Below are positions 11,074 through 20,437 of a DNA stretch of 64,000 bases, in pieces. Every line of letters begins with the position of its first letter. Position 1 is the stretch's first letter. The stretch covers positions 1,054,001-1,118,000 of the forward strand of contig NZ_JADIKF010000039.1 in assembly GCF_016904945.1 (NCBI RefSeq), in the 5' to 3' direction. The stretch is from Dyella mobilis. GTDB taxonomy: Bacteria; Pseudomonadota; Gammaproteobacteria; Xanthomonadales; Rhodanobacteraceae. The notes below the pieces were generated by a model. The model had not been told where the DNA came from and made no database searches. It saw only the letters and a program-made list of their open reading frames with translations. The position numbers and the translations under genes are program-made.

Positions 11074-12167
11074 AGCGTATCAAGGTACTTCTCTTTTCAA
11101 AGTATTCCAGGCTCGGTCCCAGTTCGCGGCTGAGAAGCCTGCAGTACCTGCCCGCGTTGCAGGAGTACGGGATCGACGTCGAGGTGCACGCGCTGTTTCC
11201 GGATGCTTATCTGGAAGAACTCTACCGCGGCAGCTCATCGGCGGCCTGGTATCGCGCCTGGTGGCACGGCATGCAGCGTCTCATGCAGCTTCTCAAGCGC
11301 AGCGATCACGACCTCACGTGGATCGAGGGCGAGCTGTTTCCGTACTTGCCGAACTGGATCGAGTCGGCGCTGGCGCGCTCCGTCGCCCCGTATGTGGTCG
11401 ATTACGACGATGCGCTGTTCCACAAATATGATCTTTCCCATAGCCCGCTGGTGAGAAGGGTGCTCGGCAGGAAAATCGACAAGATCATGCGTAACGCGAC
11501 CTGCGTCATCGCCGGAAACGGCTATTTGGCATCGCGGGCGCTGCAGGCCGGTGCCGTGCGGATCGCGATTATCCCCACCGTCGTGGACGAACGGCGCTAT
11601 ACCACGGTCAACCACGGCCCAGACCGGCAGCCGGTCATCGGTTGGATCGGCTCGCCGTCCACCGAACACTACGTGCTGGACAACCGCGACGTTCTGCGCA
11701 GCGTCTGCGCCAAGTACGGTGCCCGCTTGCTGTTGGTCGGTCCACGTGCCGAGATCGCGAAGCAGTTCGACGGGGTGGCCACGGAAGTGGTGGCGTGGTC
11801 CGAGGACAGCGAAGTCGCCATGATCAATCGCATGGATATCGGCATCATGCCGCTGCGCGACGGCCCATGGGAACGCGGCAAGTGCGGGTACAAAATCATT
11901 CAATACATGGCCTGCGGTTTGCCGGTGGTGGCCTCCTCGGTCGGCACCAATAACGATATCGTTCGTCACGGCGAAAACGGCTTTCTTGCGGACGATGTGT
12001 CCACCTGGGAAGAGCGGCTCGGTCAATTGATCGCCGATGGGTCCCTGCGTTCTCGCATGGGGCAGGCGGGCCGTAGCAGCGTCGAGAACGAATACAGTCT
12101 CAAAGCGCAGGCGCCGCGGCTTGCCGAAGTGCTCCGCAATGCGAGACAGGGCACATGTGCGGCCTGA
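11070..12167 (+). CDS. Glycosyltransferase, GT4-like
   Basis: A 365-residue glycosyltransferase starting at ATG 11070 within the ATGA overlap with wzy; the frame stays open further upstream, but that stretch lies inside wzy and is not part of the protein. The N-terminal half has FSKYSRLGPSSRLRSLQYLP and the YDDALFHKYD segment seen in this family. The C-terminal Rossmann half has VIGWIGSPST, then MPLRDGPWERGKCGYKIIQYMACGLPVV, a typical nucleotide-sugar-binding stretch. The gene overlaps the amidotransferase gene by 13 nt, so translation is probably coupled. The sugar transferred is unknown. Confidence 0.85.
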   Translation: MKRIKVLLFSKYSRLGPSSRLRSLQYLPALQEYGIDVEVHALFPDAYLEELYRGSSSAAWYRAWWHGMQRLMQLLKRSDHDLTWIEGELFPYLPNWIESALARSVAPYVVDYDDALFHKYDLSHSPLVRRVLGRKIDKIMRNATCVIAGNGYLASRALQAGAVRIAIIPTVVDERRYTTVNHGPDRQPVIGWIGSPSTEHYVLDNRDVLRSVCAKYGARLLLVGPRAEIAKQFDGVATEVVAWSEDSEVAMINRMDIGIMPLRDGPWERGKCGYKIIQYMACGLPVVASSVGTNNDIVRHGENGFLADDVSTWEERLGQLIADGSLRSRMGQAGRSSVENEYSLKAQAPRLAEVLRNARQGTCAA

Positions 12168-14122
12168 CCGGATTTTGGCAATGGCGCGGCGCCAGCCGCG
12201 AAGCCCTGCGAAACCAGGCCGAGGACATGTCGAGACGACTGACGCATCGCGGCCCCGACGACGGCGGCCTGTGGTGCGACGAGAGCGTGGGTATAGCGCT
12301 AGCTCAGCGGCGTCTGTCCATTCTCGATCTTTCGGAGGCGGGACACCAACCCATGCATTCGGCATGCGGCCGTTATGTCATCACCTTCAACGGCGAGATC
12401 TACAACCATCTCCAATTGCGTGGACGGTTGGCGGCAGAGGGGGCTGCGCCGGTTTGGCGGGGACATTCCGATACCGAAACGATCATTGCTTGTTTTGCCG
12501 CCTGGGGCATTGAGCGAACGCTGCGTCTGAGTGTCGGCATGTTTGCTTTTGCAGCCTGGGACCGTCAGCAGCGCACACTGACGCTTGCTCGCGACCGCAT
12601 GGGCGAGAAGCCGCTCTATTACGGGTGGTGCGGAGATATTCTTCTGTTCGGTTCGGAACTGAAGGCGTTGAAGGCGCATCCTTCCTTCGATGCGCGCATC
12701 GATCGCGATGCACTGACGCTGTTTCTGCGCCACGACTGCGTTCCCGCGCCGTATACCATCTACCGCGGGGTATTGAAGTTGCAGCCGGGGCACCTGCTGC
12801 GCATGTCGATGGATGCGCCGAGAAACGCGCAACCGGAGGCCTATTGGCGCTATAACGACGTCGTGGCCAAGGGACTGAGCGAACCCTTGGAGTGCAGCGA
12901 CGCCGAGGCTGCCGACGCGCTGGAAAATCAGCTCAGGGAAAGCATCAGTGCGCAAATGCTGTCGGATGTGCCGCTGGGTGCGTTTCTCAGCGGCGGCATC
13001 GATAGCAGCACGATCGTCGCCTTGATGCAGGCGTCCAGCCGCCGTCCGGTCAAGACCTTCACTATCGGTTTCGATGAGAATGGCTACGACGAAGCTGTTC
13101 ACGCCGGCGCCGTCGCGGAACATCTTGGCACGGAGCATACGGAACTCTATATCCGTCCCGAGGATGCGCTGGCGGTCATTCCGAAACTGCCTTCCATTTT
13201 TTGCGAACCCTTCGGCGACAGCTCCCAGGTGCCTACGTTCCTGGTCAGCCAGATGACCCGCCGCGAGGTAGTCGTGGCATTGAGCGGCGACGGCGGCGAC
13301 GAGCTTTTCGGCGGCTACAACCGCTATCTGACGGCGCGCACGACGTGGCGGCGCATGCTGCACGTGCCGCGGTTCGCAAGGCAGGCCGTGGCGGGCACGC
13401 TGCGCACGATATCGCCGGCCTCGTGGGACCGACTGATGGAGCGCGCGGGGCCGTTGCTGCCCAAGCGATGGCGTCTGGCCGCTCCGGGCGAGAAGGCACA
13501 CAAGTTGGCGGAAGTGTTGTTGTCGTCGAACGGCCAATCGTTCTTTCTCAACGTCGCCAGTCGATGGAAAGATCCGGCCAGCATGGTGATCGGTGCGAGC
13601 GAGCCTTCCACCCTGCTCACCAATGAGGCTGCGTGGCCCAGTACCGGCGATCTCGCGCAATGGATGATGGCCATGGATGCGCAAAGCTATTTGCCCGACG
13701 ACATCCTCGTAAAAGTCGATCGCGCGGCGATGGCCAACAGCCTGGAGACACGCGTGCCGATGCTCGATCATCGCGTGGTGGAGCTGGCGTGGCGCCTGCC
13801 GTTTCATCAGAAGATCCGCCACGGGCAGGGCAAGTGGCTGATGCGCCAGGTGCTGTATCGGCACGTGCCCAAGGCTTTGGTAGAGCGCCCCAAGATGGGC
13901 TTTGCCGTTCCATTGGATAGCTGGCTGCGCGGCCCCCTGCGCGATTGGGCCGAATCCTTGCTCAGTGAAAACCGTCTTCGCCAAGAGGGCTATTTCGATC
14001 CGGCCCCGATTCGCCAGAAATGGGACGAGCACCTGAGCGGCCGGCGCAACTGGCAGTACGCATTGTGGACGGTATTGATGTTTCAGGCGTGGCTGGAGGC
14101 TAACCAGGGGGTGTTGTCGTGA
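12155..14122 (+). CDS. AsnB-type glutamine amidotransferase, probable uronic-acid amidase of the glycan (WbpS/WbtH-like)
   Basis: A 655-residue glutamine-hydrolysing asparagine synthase family protein. Cys2 in MCGLTGFW is the N-terminal nucleophile of the glutaminase domain (about residues 1-210). The synthetase domain has the pyrophosphate loop SGGIDSS at 279-285 and a second nucleotide motif SGDGGDELFGGYNRY further on. Members inside O-antigen loci (WbpS in Pseudomonas, WbtH in Francisella) convert the carboxyl group of a hexuronic acid to the amide. Because the gene is embedded between glycosyltransferases and the locus makes amino-uronic acids, that role is more likely here than free asparagine synthesis. 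The assignment of substrate is inference. Confidence 0.85.
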   Translation: MCGLTGFWQWRGASREALRNQAEDMSRRLTHRGPDDGGLWCDESVGIALAQRRLSILDLSEAGHQPMHSACGRYVITFNGEIYNHLQLRGRLAAEGAAPVWRGHSDTETIIACFAAWGIERTLRLSVGMFAFAAWDRQQRTLTLARDRMGEKPLYYGWCGDILLFGSELKALKAHPSFDARIDRDALTLFLRHDCVPAPYTIYRGVLKLQPGHLLRMSMDAPRNAQPEAYWRYNDVVAKGLSEPLECSDAEAADALENQLRESISAQMLSDVPLGAFLSGGIDSSTIVALMQASSRRPVKTFTIGFDENGYDEAVHAGAVAEHLGTEHTELYIRPEDALAVIPKLPSIFCEPFGDSSQVPTFLVSQMTRREVVVALSGDGGDELFGGYNRYLTARTTWRRMLHVPRFARQAVAGTLRTISPASWDRLMERAGPLLPKRWRLAAPGEKAHKLAEVLLSSNGQSFFLNVASRWKDPASMVIGASEPSTLLTNEAAWPSTGDLAQWMMAMDAQSYLPDDILVKVDRAAMANSLETRVPMLDHRVVELAWRLPFHQKIRHGQGKWLMRQVLYRHVPKALVERPKMGFAVPLDSWLRGPLRDWAESLLSENRLRQEGYFDPAPIRQKWDEHLSGRRNWQYALWTVLMFQAWLEANQGVLS

Positions 14123-14189
14123 TGTCCCGTTGCGGATGGGGCACGGTTCGCGCCGTCTCCCACCAGCTAACGAAAATCGAAGAGGGTGT

Positions 14190-15365
14190 ATGAAAGCCGT
14201 ACTATTTGCCAATACCGACTGGTATCTCTACAACTTTCGGCGCTCGCTCGCCTTGTCTTTGCAACGAGCTGGCCACGATGTGCTGCTGATTTCGCCGGAT
14301 GGACCGTACGGCAGCAAGCTGCGCGACCTGGGGCTGCGCTGGGAGCCGCTTCCGATGCAGCGGCGCAGCCTCAATGTGTTCAGGGAGCTGGCCTTGCTGT
14401 GGTATCTGGTGCGTTTGTTGCGCCGAGAGCAACCGGATCTCGTTCACGGCTTCACCATCAAGTGCGCGGTGTATGGATCGCTGGCGGCACGCATGGCCGG
14501 CATTTCCGCACGCATCAATGCCGTTGCGGGAATGGGCTACGTATTTACCAGTACGCAATGGAAGGCGCGGCTCCTGCGGCCGATCGTGCGTGCGTTGCTG
14601 CGATTGGCGCTGGGAGGGAAGGGCGCCCGGCTCATTTTGCAGAACGCGGACGATGTCGCGCTCTTCGAGCAGGCCAGGCTGGTCGACCCCGAACACATAC
14701 GCCTGATTCGCGGATCGGGTGTGGATTGCGCTAAGTTTGCCAACGTACCCGAAGCCCGTACCGATGGCACGCGCCTGCGCGTGCTGCTGGCTTGTCGTTT
14801 GCTGTGGGACAAAGGTGTCGACGAATATGTCGAGGCCTCGCGAACGTTGCGCGAACGCGGTTGCGCCATCGATGCCTTGCTTGCCGGAACCTCGGACCCG
14901 GGCAACCCTGCGGCCATTCCGGAATCCACCGTAAGAGGCTGGGTAAACGAAGGCGCACTCACTTGGCTGGGGCACGTCGAGGATATGGCGAGCCTGCTCG
15001 GGTCCGTCGACGTCGTGGTTTTGCCGAGCTATCGGGAAGGGTTGCCGAGAACCTTGGTGGAGGCAGCGGCTTGCGGGCTGCCGCTGATTACGACCGACGT
15101 GCCGGGTTGCCGTGAAGTGGTGACCGATGGCGTCGACGGCCTGCTGGTTCCGGTCAAGGACGGCGAGGCATTGGCAAGAGCCATCCAGCGGTTGCGGGAC
15201 GATCCCGACTTTGCCCGTCGACTTGGTCGTGCGGCGCGCATCAAGGCGCGTGCGCAATTCGACGAACGTATCGTCATCGAGCGCACCATGGATCTCTACG
15301 CGGAACTGTGTCAACCGCAGGAGCAATCCGCAACGAGTACCCAGGCCGGTCGCCTGACGCATTAA
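14190..15365 (+). CDS. Glycosyltransferase, GT4
   Basis: A 391-residue GT4 enzyme. The N-terminal half carries HGFTIKCAVYGSLAARMAGI and NAVAGMGYVFTS, which recall the WbaV/PglA/TuaC-like branch. The C-terminal half has LACRLLWDKGVDEYVEA, the VVLPSYREGLPRTLVEAAACG donor motif with the E-x7-E glutamates, and a TDVPGCREVV loop. ATG 14190 was chosen because it has a clear ribosome site (GAAGAGGG) 4-5 bases upstream; the frame is open 20 codons further up without support. It follows the amidotransferase by 67 bp. Confidence 0.88.
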   Translation: MKAVLFANTDWYLYNFRRSLALSLQRAGHDVLLISPDGPYGSKLRDLGLRWEPLPMQRRSLNVFRELALLWYLVRLLRREQPDLVHGFTIKCAVYGSLAARMAGISARINAVAGMGYVFTSTQWKARLLRPIVRALLRLALGGKGARLILQNADDVALFEQARLVDPEHIRLIRGSGVDCAKFANVPEARTDGTRLRVLLACRLLWDKGVDEYVEASRTLRERGCAIDALLAGTSDPGNPAAIPESTVRGWVNEGALTWLGHVEDMASLLGSVDVVVLPSYREGLPRTLVEAAACGLPLITTDVPGCREVVTDGVDGLLVPVKDGEALARAIQRLRDDPDFARRLGRAARIKARAQFDERIVIERTMDLYAELCQPQEQSATSTQAGRLTH

Positions 15366-15500
15366 GTGTGCGGGTGGAAGCGTGGGAGCTGCCGCACGCA
15401 CCCAACGGGGATGGACTCTCGATAGATGTGGGTTGCAACAGCGAGTCCATCAGAGCCGAGGTGTTTGTCGCCAAGGCCTACTTCAACCGGAGGAATTGCC

Positions 15501-16940
15501 ATGCCAGCTTCGTCGAATGTGATCAATGTACTGAGTTTCCTTCCCGAGGCAGAGCATGCGGGCATTCGCGCCGGGACCAGCGCCTACGATTGCACGGGAG
15601 GGATCCAGGCGGCGATCGATAGCGGCGACAAAGTGCTCGTGCCTGCGGGGATTTATCACGTCAGGCAGTTGCGGCTCAAATCCGATCTGGAGTTCTACGG
15701 CGAGGGGGCCAGCAGCGAACTGTTGGCTTACGACAACTCGCTTTCCTGCGAATTCATGGTTGTCACGAATGTGGGGGACGAAGGAACTCCCAATGTCGCG
15801 GAAAACATGCGAAACATCCATTTGCACGACCTGAAACTCAACGGGCGCGTCAACGAGTTCGGCTACTCGCAGTATTTCTATCTGCTGGCGGTCAATGCCA
15901 CCTCGGACCTCACGGTGGAGCGGATGGTTTTCTACGGCTTCCGCGGAGACGGCATGTATGTGGGGTCGGGAACGTTGAAATCCACGGAGCGCCACAATCA
16001 GCGTGTCGTGGTGCGCGACTGCGTGTTCGACGGTGCGGTGAAGGACAATCGCAACGGCTTGTCCATCATCGATTGCGACAAGCTTACGGTTTACGGATGC
16101 ACATTTACCAATATAGGAAACAGCAAGCTGTCGCACTCGGTGGGAGGGATCGATTTCGAGCCCGACCACAACTGGAGCATCTATCGCGACGTGACCATAT
16201 CGCATTGCAAGTTCATCGATATCGATACGGTCAATACCGCCGGCGTGACGTTCTTCAACGGACATCAGGCTGGCGACAACATCCACAACTGGGTGGTTTC
16301 CGACTGCCAGTTCAACAACTGCTATTGGGGCATCTGCTGCGCCACGAAACCCAAAAACGCCGAAGACCAGCCGGATAATCTTTCGGTGTTGAACTGCCAG
16401 TTTCTCAATTCCATACGTTTCGACATTACCGTCGGCGGGTTGAGCCATACGCAGATAAGCGGATGTACCTTCGAGCGGTCGCCGCCAGGGTCAGGGCCCG
16501 GCGGCGATTCGATCCGTCTGGGAATCTATACCTGGAAGACCAGCAAGAACGCCATCAAGACCGTAATTACCGGCAACACATTCAACGGCATCCGTCCCCA
16601 GATGGGTGCTATCGGCATCTACGGGGCCATTGGCCTGGTGTGCTCGGGCAATACATTCATCAACATCTATGGGCCTTGCATCAGCTTCGCGCAGGACCAA
16701 TCCGCCGATGGCCAACGGCGCATCGACAATGTGATCATTTCCGGAAATAAGATCCAACGGCAGCGGCCTGCAGCAGGTCGGCCCGCTCCGATGTCGTTTC
16801 TTGGCACCAGCGACGAGCTGCGCGTGGTGAAAGGGCACCTGGTTCTGCAGGGGTCCTACAACTACGACAACGAAGTCCAGGAAGGCGTCACGCAGATGGA
16901 AGACTTGGCCGATATCCAGTTTCAAGGAATCGACAAGTAG
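15501..16940 (+). CDS. Right-handed parallel beta-helix protein (pectate-lyase-like fold)
   Basis: A 479-residue protein. The start of the mature region (AYDCTGGIQAAIDSGDKVLVPAGIYHV) is the usual entry to the pectate-lyase_3/beta-helix fold, followed by many short turns with Asn, Gly and Cys (for example NCQFLNS, GCTFERS, GNTFNGI) that mark successive coils. No signal peptide is evident, so a cytoplasmic location or an unusual export route is possible. In surface-polysaccharide loci such proteins are lyases, hydrolases or C5-epimerases acting on the polymer, but no catalytic residues are recognised. ATG 15501 has a strong ribosome site (GGAGGAATT). Confidence 0.75.
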   Translation: MPASSNVINVLSFLPEAEHAGIRAGTSAYDCTGGIQAAIDSGDKVLVPAGIYHVRQLRLKSDLEFYGEGASSELLAYDNSLSCEFMVVTNVGDEGTPNVAENMRNIHLHDLKLNGRVNEFGYSQYFYLLAVNATSDLTVERMVFYGFRGDGMYVGSGTLKSTERHNQRVVVRDCVFDGAVKDNRNGLSIIDCDKLTVYGCTFTNIGNSKLSHSVGGIDFEPDHNWSIYRDVTISHCKFIDIDTVNTAGVTFFNGHQAGDNIHNWVVSDCQFNNCYWGICCATKPKNAEDQPDNLSVLNCQFLNSIRFDITVGGLSHTQISGCTFERSPPGSGPGGDSIRLGIYTWKTSKNAIKTVITGNTFNGIRPQMGAIGIYGAIGLVCSGNTFINIYGPCISFAQDQSADGQRRIDNVIISGNKIQRQRPAAGRPAPMSFLGTSDELRVVKGHLVLQGSYNYDNEVQEGVTQMEDLADIQFQGIDK

Positions 16941-16956
16941 ATAACGCACCGCGATC

Positions 16957-16982
16957 CGGGACACTGTAGCCAGTGTCCCGGT
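16957..16982. terminator. Hairpin between convergent genes
   Basis: A perfect 11-bp stem (CCGGGACACTG paired with its complement) around a 4-base loop TAGC lies 17 bp after the beta-helix gene and 14 bp before the end of the convergent wecA-like gene. There is no long T run on either side, but the position and symmetry suit a bidirectional transcription end. Confidence 0.6.
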
Positions 16983-16996
16983 TGCATCGTCTTGGC

Positions 16997-18103
16997 TCAG
17001 CGACTTGGCAATCTGGCGTGCGCGTGCTCGTTGGTGGCGATCCGATTAGGCGCAGGGCGCTCGCGTTTGCGTTTGGCTTCCTGGCGCGCTCGAACCCGGG
17101 TAACCGTGACGATGTACACCATCATGGTGAACAGGAAAGCCGCAAGGTTCAATCCGGCCGAGGTGGCCAGGTGGCTGATGAAGGCTCCTATGAGCGCAAA
17201 GCTAACTGCCACTGAGGTGAGCACGAGCAGCGTGGTGCGTGGCCCAAGGCCGGCATCCAGGAGAATGTGGTGCACGTGGCCGCGATCCGGCTTGAAGGGG
17301 GATTTCCCCTGACGTGTACGCCGCAGCATTACGGCAAACGTATCGAAGACCGGCAAGGCTACGCACCAGAGCACGTCGACCGGAGACAAATGCGTCTGCG
17401 TTGCCTGGCTCATGCGTACCAGCGACCAGGCCAGCAAGTAGCCGATGAGCATGCTGCCTGCATCGCCCAGAAAAATTTTGCGTCCCATGAAACCCAGGTT
17501 GGTCAGCAAATAGGGCAGCGAGGCCGTTGCCAGCATGGCCAGCAGCAGCACCATTTCCTGCAGGGCCGGCGGGCTGGCGAACAAGACGATGGCTGCGATG
17601 CTTACCAGCTCCAGGCTGCCGGCGAGGCCGTCGATGCCGTCCATCAGGTTGAACGCATTCATCAGGCCGATGATGGCGATCACCGTTACCGGCGGCCCAA
17701 GCCAGCCCAGGTTCACTTCATAGCCGAAGATTCGTCCAAGCGTGTGGATGTAGACGCCGGTGCTGGCAATCACCGTGAGAATGGCCAGCGCCTGGATCAG
17801 CAGGCGATCGCGCACGCTGAGGTCGTAGCGGTCGTCCAGCGCACCGAGCACGGTCAGCAGCATGGCGGTGAAGATGAGGATCTTCACGAACCAGTGGAAA
17901 TGGCCATAGGCGGCCGCACCCACGGTTATTCCCATGAAAATGGCCAAGCCGCCTACCAGCGGAACGTCGCCGGCATGTTGCTTGCGCTGATCGGGATGAT
18001 CCATCAGGCCCAGCATGACGGCGAATCGCCGCAGCATGAAGATGGCCGTTGCGGAGGTGCACGCGCCAACCAGGCAGTCAAAAATTACGCGGGGTTCTAG
18101 CAT
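16997..18103 (-). CDS. wecA: Undecaprenyl-phosphate sugar-1-phosphate transferase (WecA/MraY family)
   Basis: A 368-residue polytopic membrane protein of the WecA/MraY/TagO family with about 10-11 helices. Visible landmarks are DHPDQRKQHAGDVPLVGG (start of the family signature), LGALDDRYDL with the Asp-Asp pair, NAFNLMDGIDGLAG with the NxxNxxDGIDGL catalytic motif, and HVHHILLDAG near the C-terminus (the His-rich uracil/metal loop of the polyprenyl branch). These enzymes start the glycan by placing a HexNAc-1-phosphate on undecaprenyl phosphate. This is the only initiating transferase in the locus, and it is read opposite to the main operon. Confidence 0.88.
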   Translation of the reverse strand: MLEPRVIFDCLVGACTSATAIFMLRRFAVMLGLMDHPDQRKQHAGDVPLVGGLAIFMGITVGAAAYGHFHWFVKILIFTAMLLTVLGALDDRYDLSVRDRLLIQALAILTVIASTGVYIHTLGRIFGYEVNLGWLGPPVTVIAIIGLMNAFNLMDGIDGLAGSLELVSIAAIVLFASPPALQEMVLLLAMLATASLPYLLTNLGFMGRKIFLGDAGSMLIGYLLAWSLVRMSQATQTHLSPVDVLWCVALPVFDTFAVMLRRTRQGKSPFKPDRGHVHHILLDAGLGPRTTLLVLTSVAVSFALIGAFISHLATSAGLNLAAFLFTMMVYIVTVTRVRARQEAKRKRERPAPNRIATNEHAHARLPSR

Positions 18104-18617
18104 GTCAATTCTTTCCCGTCGCGCTCAGAAGGTCCCCCCGGCCTGCGCGAATTCATTGGTAAGTGATGAGACATCGGGCGGTGGAATGCGCGACGGCTTG
18201 AGACTATGAATCCACGATCGACGATATCGCCGCTCCAGCCCTCTTGACGACGCCTTCAGGGTGGAGCCCGAGCCTGCATCCGCGGAGCGATGTCAGGCGT
18301 CGAACCAGCGACCAGCTTTGGAACCTATCATCTTTGGATGGCAAATCACGTGTCGGCGATTGGATGTGTTCAGTGCATAACCACTTAGTTCTAGGAATGG
18401 TCAACGTCTTGTTAAAAAAATCTCGTGTCGACGAATGTGTGAACGTGCCGGATAGCTGAATGAGTGCTCTCTGCATGGATAAACGATCTCCTCTGCATTG
18501 GAGGTTTGTTGGGTGGCGTCGCCACGCACGATCGGCGTGGCAACGCTCAGCCCAGGTGTCTCACCATTGTGACGACGCGTGTGCCTGACACTCGTGCCGT
18601 GGTGAGACTGGCGCACA
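18104..18617. other. Intergenic stretch between wza and wecA-like genes (no gene seen)
   Basis: These 514 bp separate two minus-strand genes. No frame here has convincing coding character. Visible features are two inverted repeats: GCCACGC/GCGTGGC around 18518-18540 and a GTCTCACCA/TGGTGAGAC pair flanking about 18557-18608, either of which could end or attenuate wza transcription. An AT-rich patch at 18371-18422 could carry the promoter of the wecA-like gene, but no clear -35/-10 pair was found. Confidence 0.4.
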
Positions 18618-19781
18618 TCAGTGAGTCGTCTGGTTCACGGAATAGTTGGTATAGGCCGCCGTACTCAACAGCGTTGCCGAAGGCAGGATCTGGCTCAGCA
18701 CGCGGTTCCAGCGCGTGATGCCTGCGGGCCCGACAAACACGACATCGCCTTCTTTCACCCTGAATTCGTCGCCAAGCGCGAACGCTGAAGGGGAGCGGGC
18801 ATCCAGTTGGAATACCTTGGCGGGTGCGTGCTGCAGATCGTTGGCGCCGCGAATGACGTAAACCTGTTTACCGCTTGAGGTAAGTGGATTCAGGCCGCCG
18901 ACCCGACCCAGTGCCTGGGTCAGCGACAGATGGTCGGCAGTGCCGAAATTAATCGCCATGGGGCGCATGACTTCGCCCATGACATACACCTCGCGGGTAT
19001 CGTTATACGGCATGTACAAGCGATCCCCGGACTTCAGGAAGATATCTTTGGCGATGCTTCGATCGCCATTGAGAGCAGCCAGGTCCAGATGGTAGTCCTG
19101 CCCGTCGCGGCTCAGGATCAGGTCGGAGAGATTGGCTACGTTGTTATTGATGGTGGCCGTGCCAAGTGCTTCCCAAAGGGTCAGCGGAACGGCAGTGATC
19201 GGTTGCGGATCGGTTTTCAGGAACGCACCCTGGATCATCACGTGCTGGCTGTTGTAGCCGACTACGTTCACATCCACCTGGGGATCCTTCACATAGGTTG
19301 CGAGCTTGCCCGTAATGGCCGCGCGCAGCTGTTCTATGGTCATTCCTGCGACGTGCACGGCACCCAGGTAAGGGTAGAAGAGCGTGCCGTCAGAGCGCAC
19401 CAGGCGGCCGTTGGCGGCGGTTTGTTGCTGCATACCTGCAGGTGATGTCAGTTCCGGGTGATCCCACACCGTAATGTAAAGCGTGTCGCCGGGACCGATG
19501 CGATAAGGTTCAGGTTTGTAGGCCAGCAGCGCGTCAGGTATGGCTGCGCTGAGTGTCGTTGGGCTGTTTGCAGCGAGCAGTTGGGGCGTGATGGTCACCA
19601 GCTGAATCTGGCTGTTGTCCGTGGGTGTGCCGCGTACCAATCCTTTGTCCGACATGTATTGTCCTGGCGCCATGACGCAACTTTGAAGAAGAAGGGCCGA
19701 GCCAAGGACGATCAAGGAAGATGAGATTTTCACGATCAGCGGGATCCTTTTTTTAAGGAGGCGTACCACGAAGGTCGCCAT
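18618..19781 (-). CDS. wza: Polysaccharide export outer-membrane lipoprotein (Wza)
   Basis: A protein of up to 387 residues with the Wza/OPX pattern: a lipoprotein signal ending LLLQSC (Cys35), a Poly_export domain beginning YRIGPGDTLYITVWDHPEL, then repeated SLBB domains (GAVHVAGMTIEQL, GEVMRPMAINFG) and a short C-terminal helix. Wza forms the octameric outer-membrane channel that works with Wzc. The ATG at 19781 has no clear ribosome site. A GTG at 19733 has AAGGA about 11 bases upstream and would give a compact 19-residue signal peptide, so the real start may be there. The gene lies far from wzc and on the other strand. Confidence 0.9.
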   Translation of the reverse strand: MATFVVRLLKKRIPLIVKISSSLIVLGSALLLQSCVMAPGQYMSDKGLVRGTPTDNSQIQLVTITPQLLAANSPTTLSAAIPDALLAYKPEPYRIGPGDTLYITVWDHPELTSPAGMQQQTAANGRLVRSDGTLFYPYLGAVHVAGMTIEQLRAAITGKLATYVKDPQVDVNVVGYNSQHVMIQGAFLKTDPQPITAVPLTLWEALGTATINNNVANLSDLILSRDGQDYHLDLAALNGDRSIAKDIFLKSGDRLYMPYNDTREVYVMGEVMRPMAINFGTADHLSLTQALGRVGGLNPLTSSGKQVYVIRGANDLQHAPAKVFQLDARSPSAFALGDEFRVKEGDVVFVGPAGITRWNRVLSQILPSATLLSTAAYTNYSVNQTTH

Positions 19782-20437
19782 TCACCAGCACGCCATCAGT
19801 GCCATCGAGTTCAGCTTTGTGAAACTGAACCACCGAAACAGTGATCAGAAGAACTTCTCGATTCCCTTCGCAGCGATTCAACCGCGCGCAGTAGCGATGC
19901 ATGTAATGGGGATATCAAAAAAGCGGGCTACTTGATGACACAGACGGCGTGAACAGAGCATTACAATTTTTAAGAAGTTGAAAATTTTGCGGCATGCAAA
20001 TTGCGACGACGTCAAATCGTCTTCTCATTCGTGAACGACGAGAAAATGAAATGAGGTGAATGACGTCCAATCGCATCCATCGAAATGCGAGTCGTGCTTT
20101 CATTGAAAAGTGACATTCGATGGAGTGCTGAGTTGGATCGGTTGCGAGCGCACGAAGACAAGTGCTCGCGATCATGGCGGACGTGGCAGTCGTGCTTCAC
20201 GCAAACAGCACGGTTTCCCGTCCAGGAGCTGGGAGCTCATCGTCCACGGAAACCTTTGATGGCTCCATCGACCATGGAGCCCTGGCCGGGATTTCCTTGG
20301 ATTCACGCAATGCGACTCAAGCGGCCGTCATGCCGACCGGTTCCGACCGGGCGATGGCATAGACGCGATGGTTCAACTTCTGCGCTGAAGGTTATGGGGG
20401 GAGCGTCGATACCAACATTTGGATAGAGACTGCCAAA
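19782..20437. other. Long AT-rich divergent promoter region
   Basis: These 656 bp separate wza (minus) from the epimerase gene (plus). The part at about 19900-20060 is strongly AT-rich compared with its surroundings and contains an imperfect symmetry around AATTTTTAAGAAGTTGAAAATT, as expected for a divergent control region or a site for nucleoid proteins. Nearer the epimerase there is a GGCTCCAT/ATGGAGCC hairpin at 20261-20281 (8-bp stem, 5-base loop) and a GAGCTGGGAGCTC dyad just before it, possibly in an mRNA leader. No convincing gene was found. Confidence 0.45.

Noticed and set aside
18204..18476. 90-codon minus-strand frame between wza and wecA-like genes
   Set aside because: No ribosome site and no protein-like pattern.
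20162..20362. 66-codon frame upstream of the epimerase gene
   Set aside because: No ribosome site, no recognisable sequence pattern and it lies in a likely leader or promoter region.
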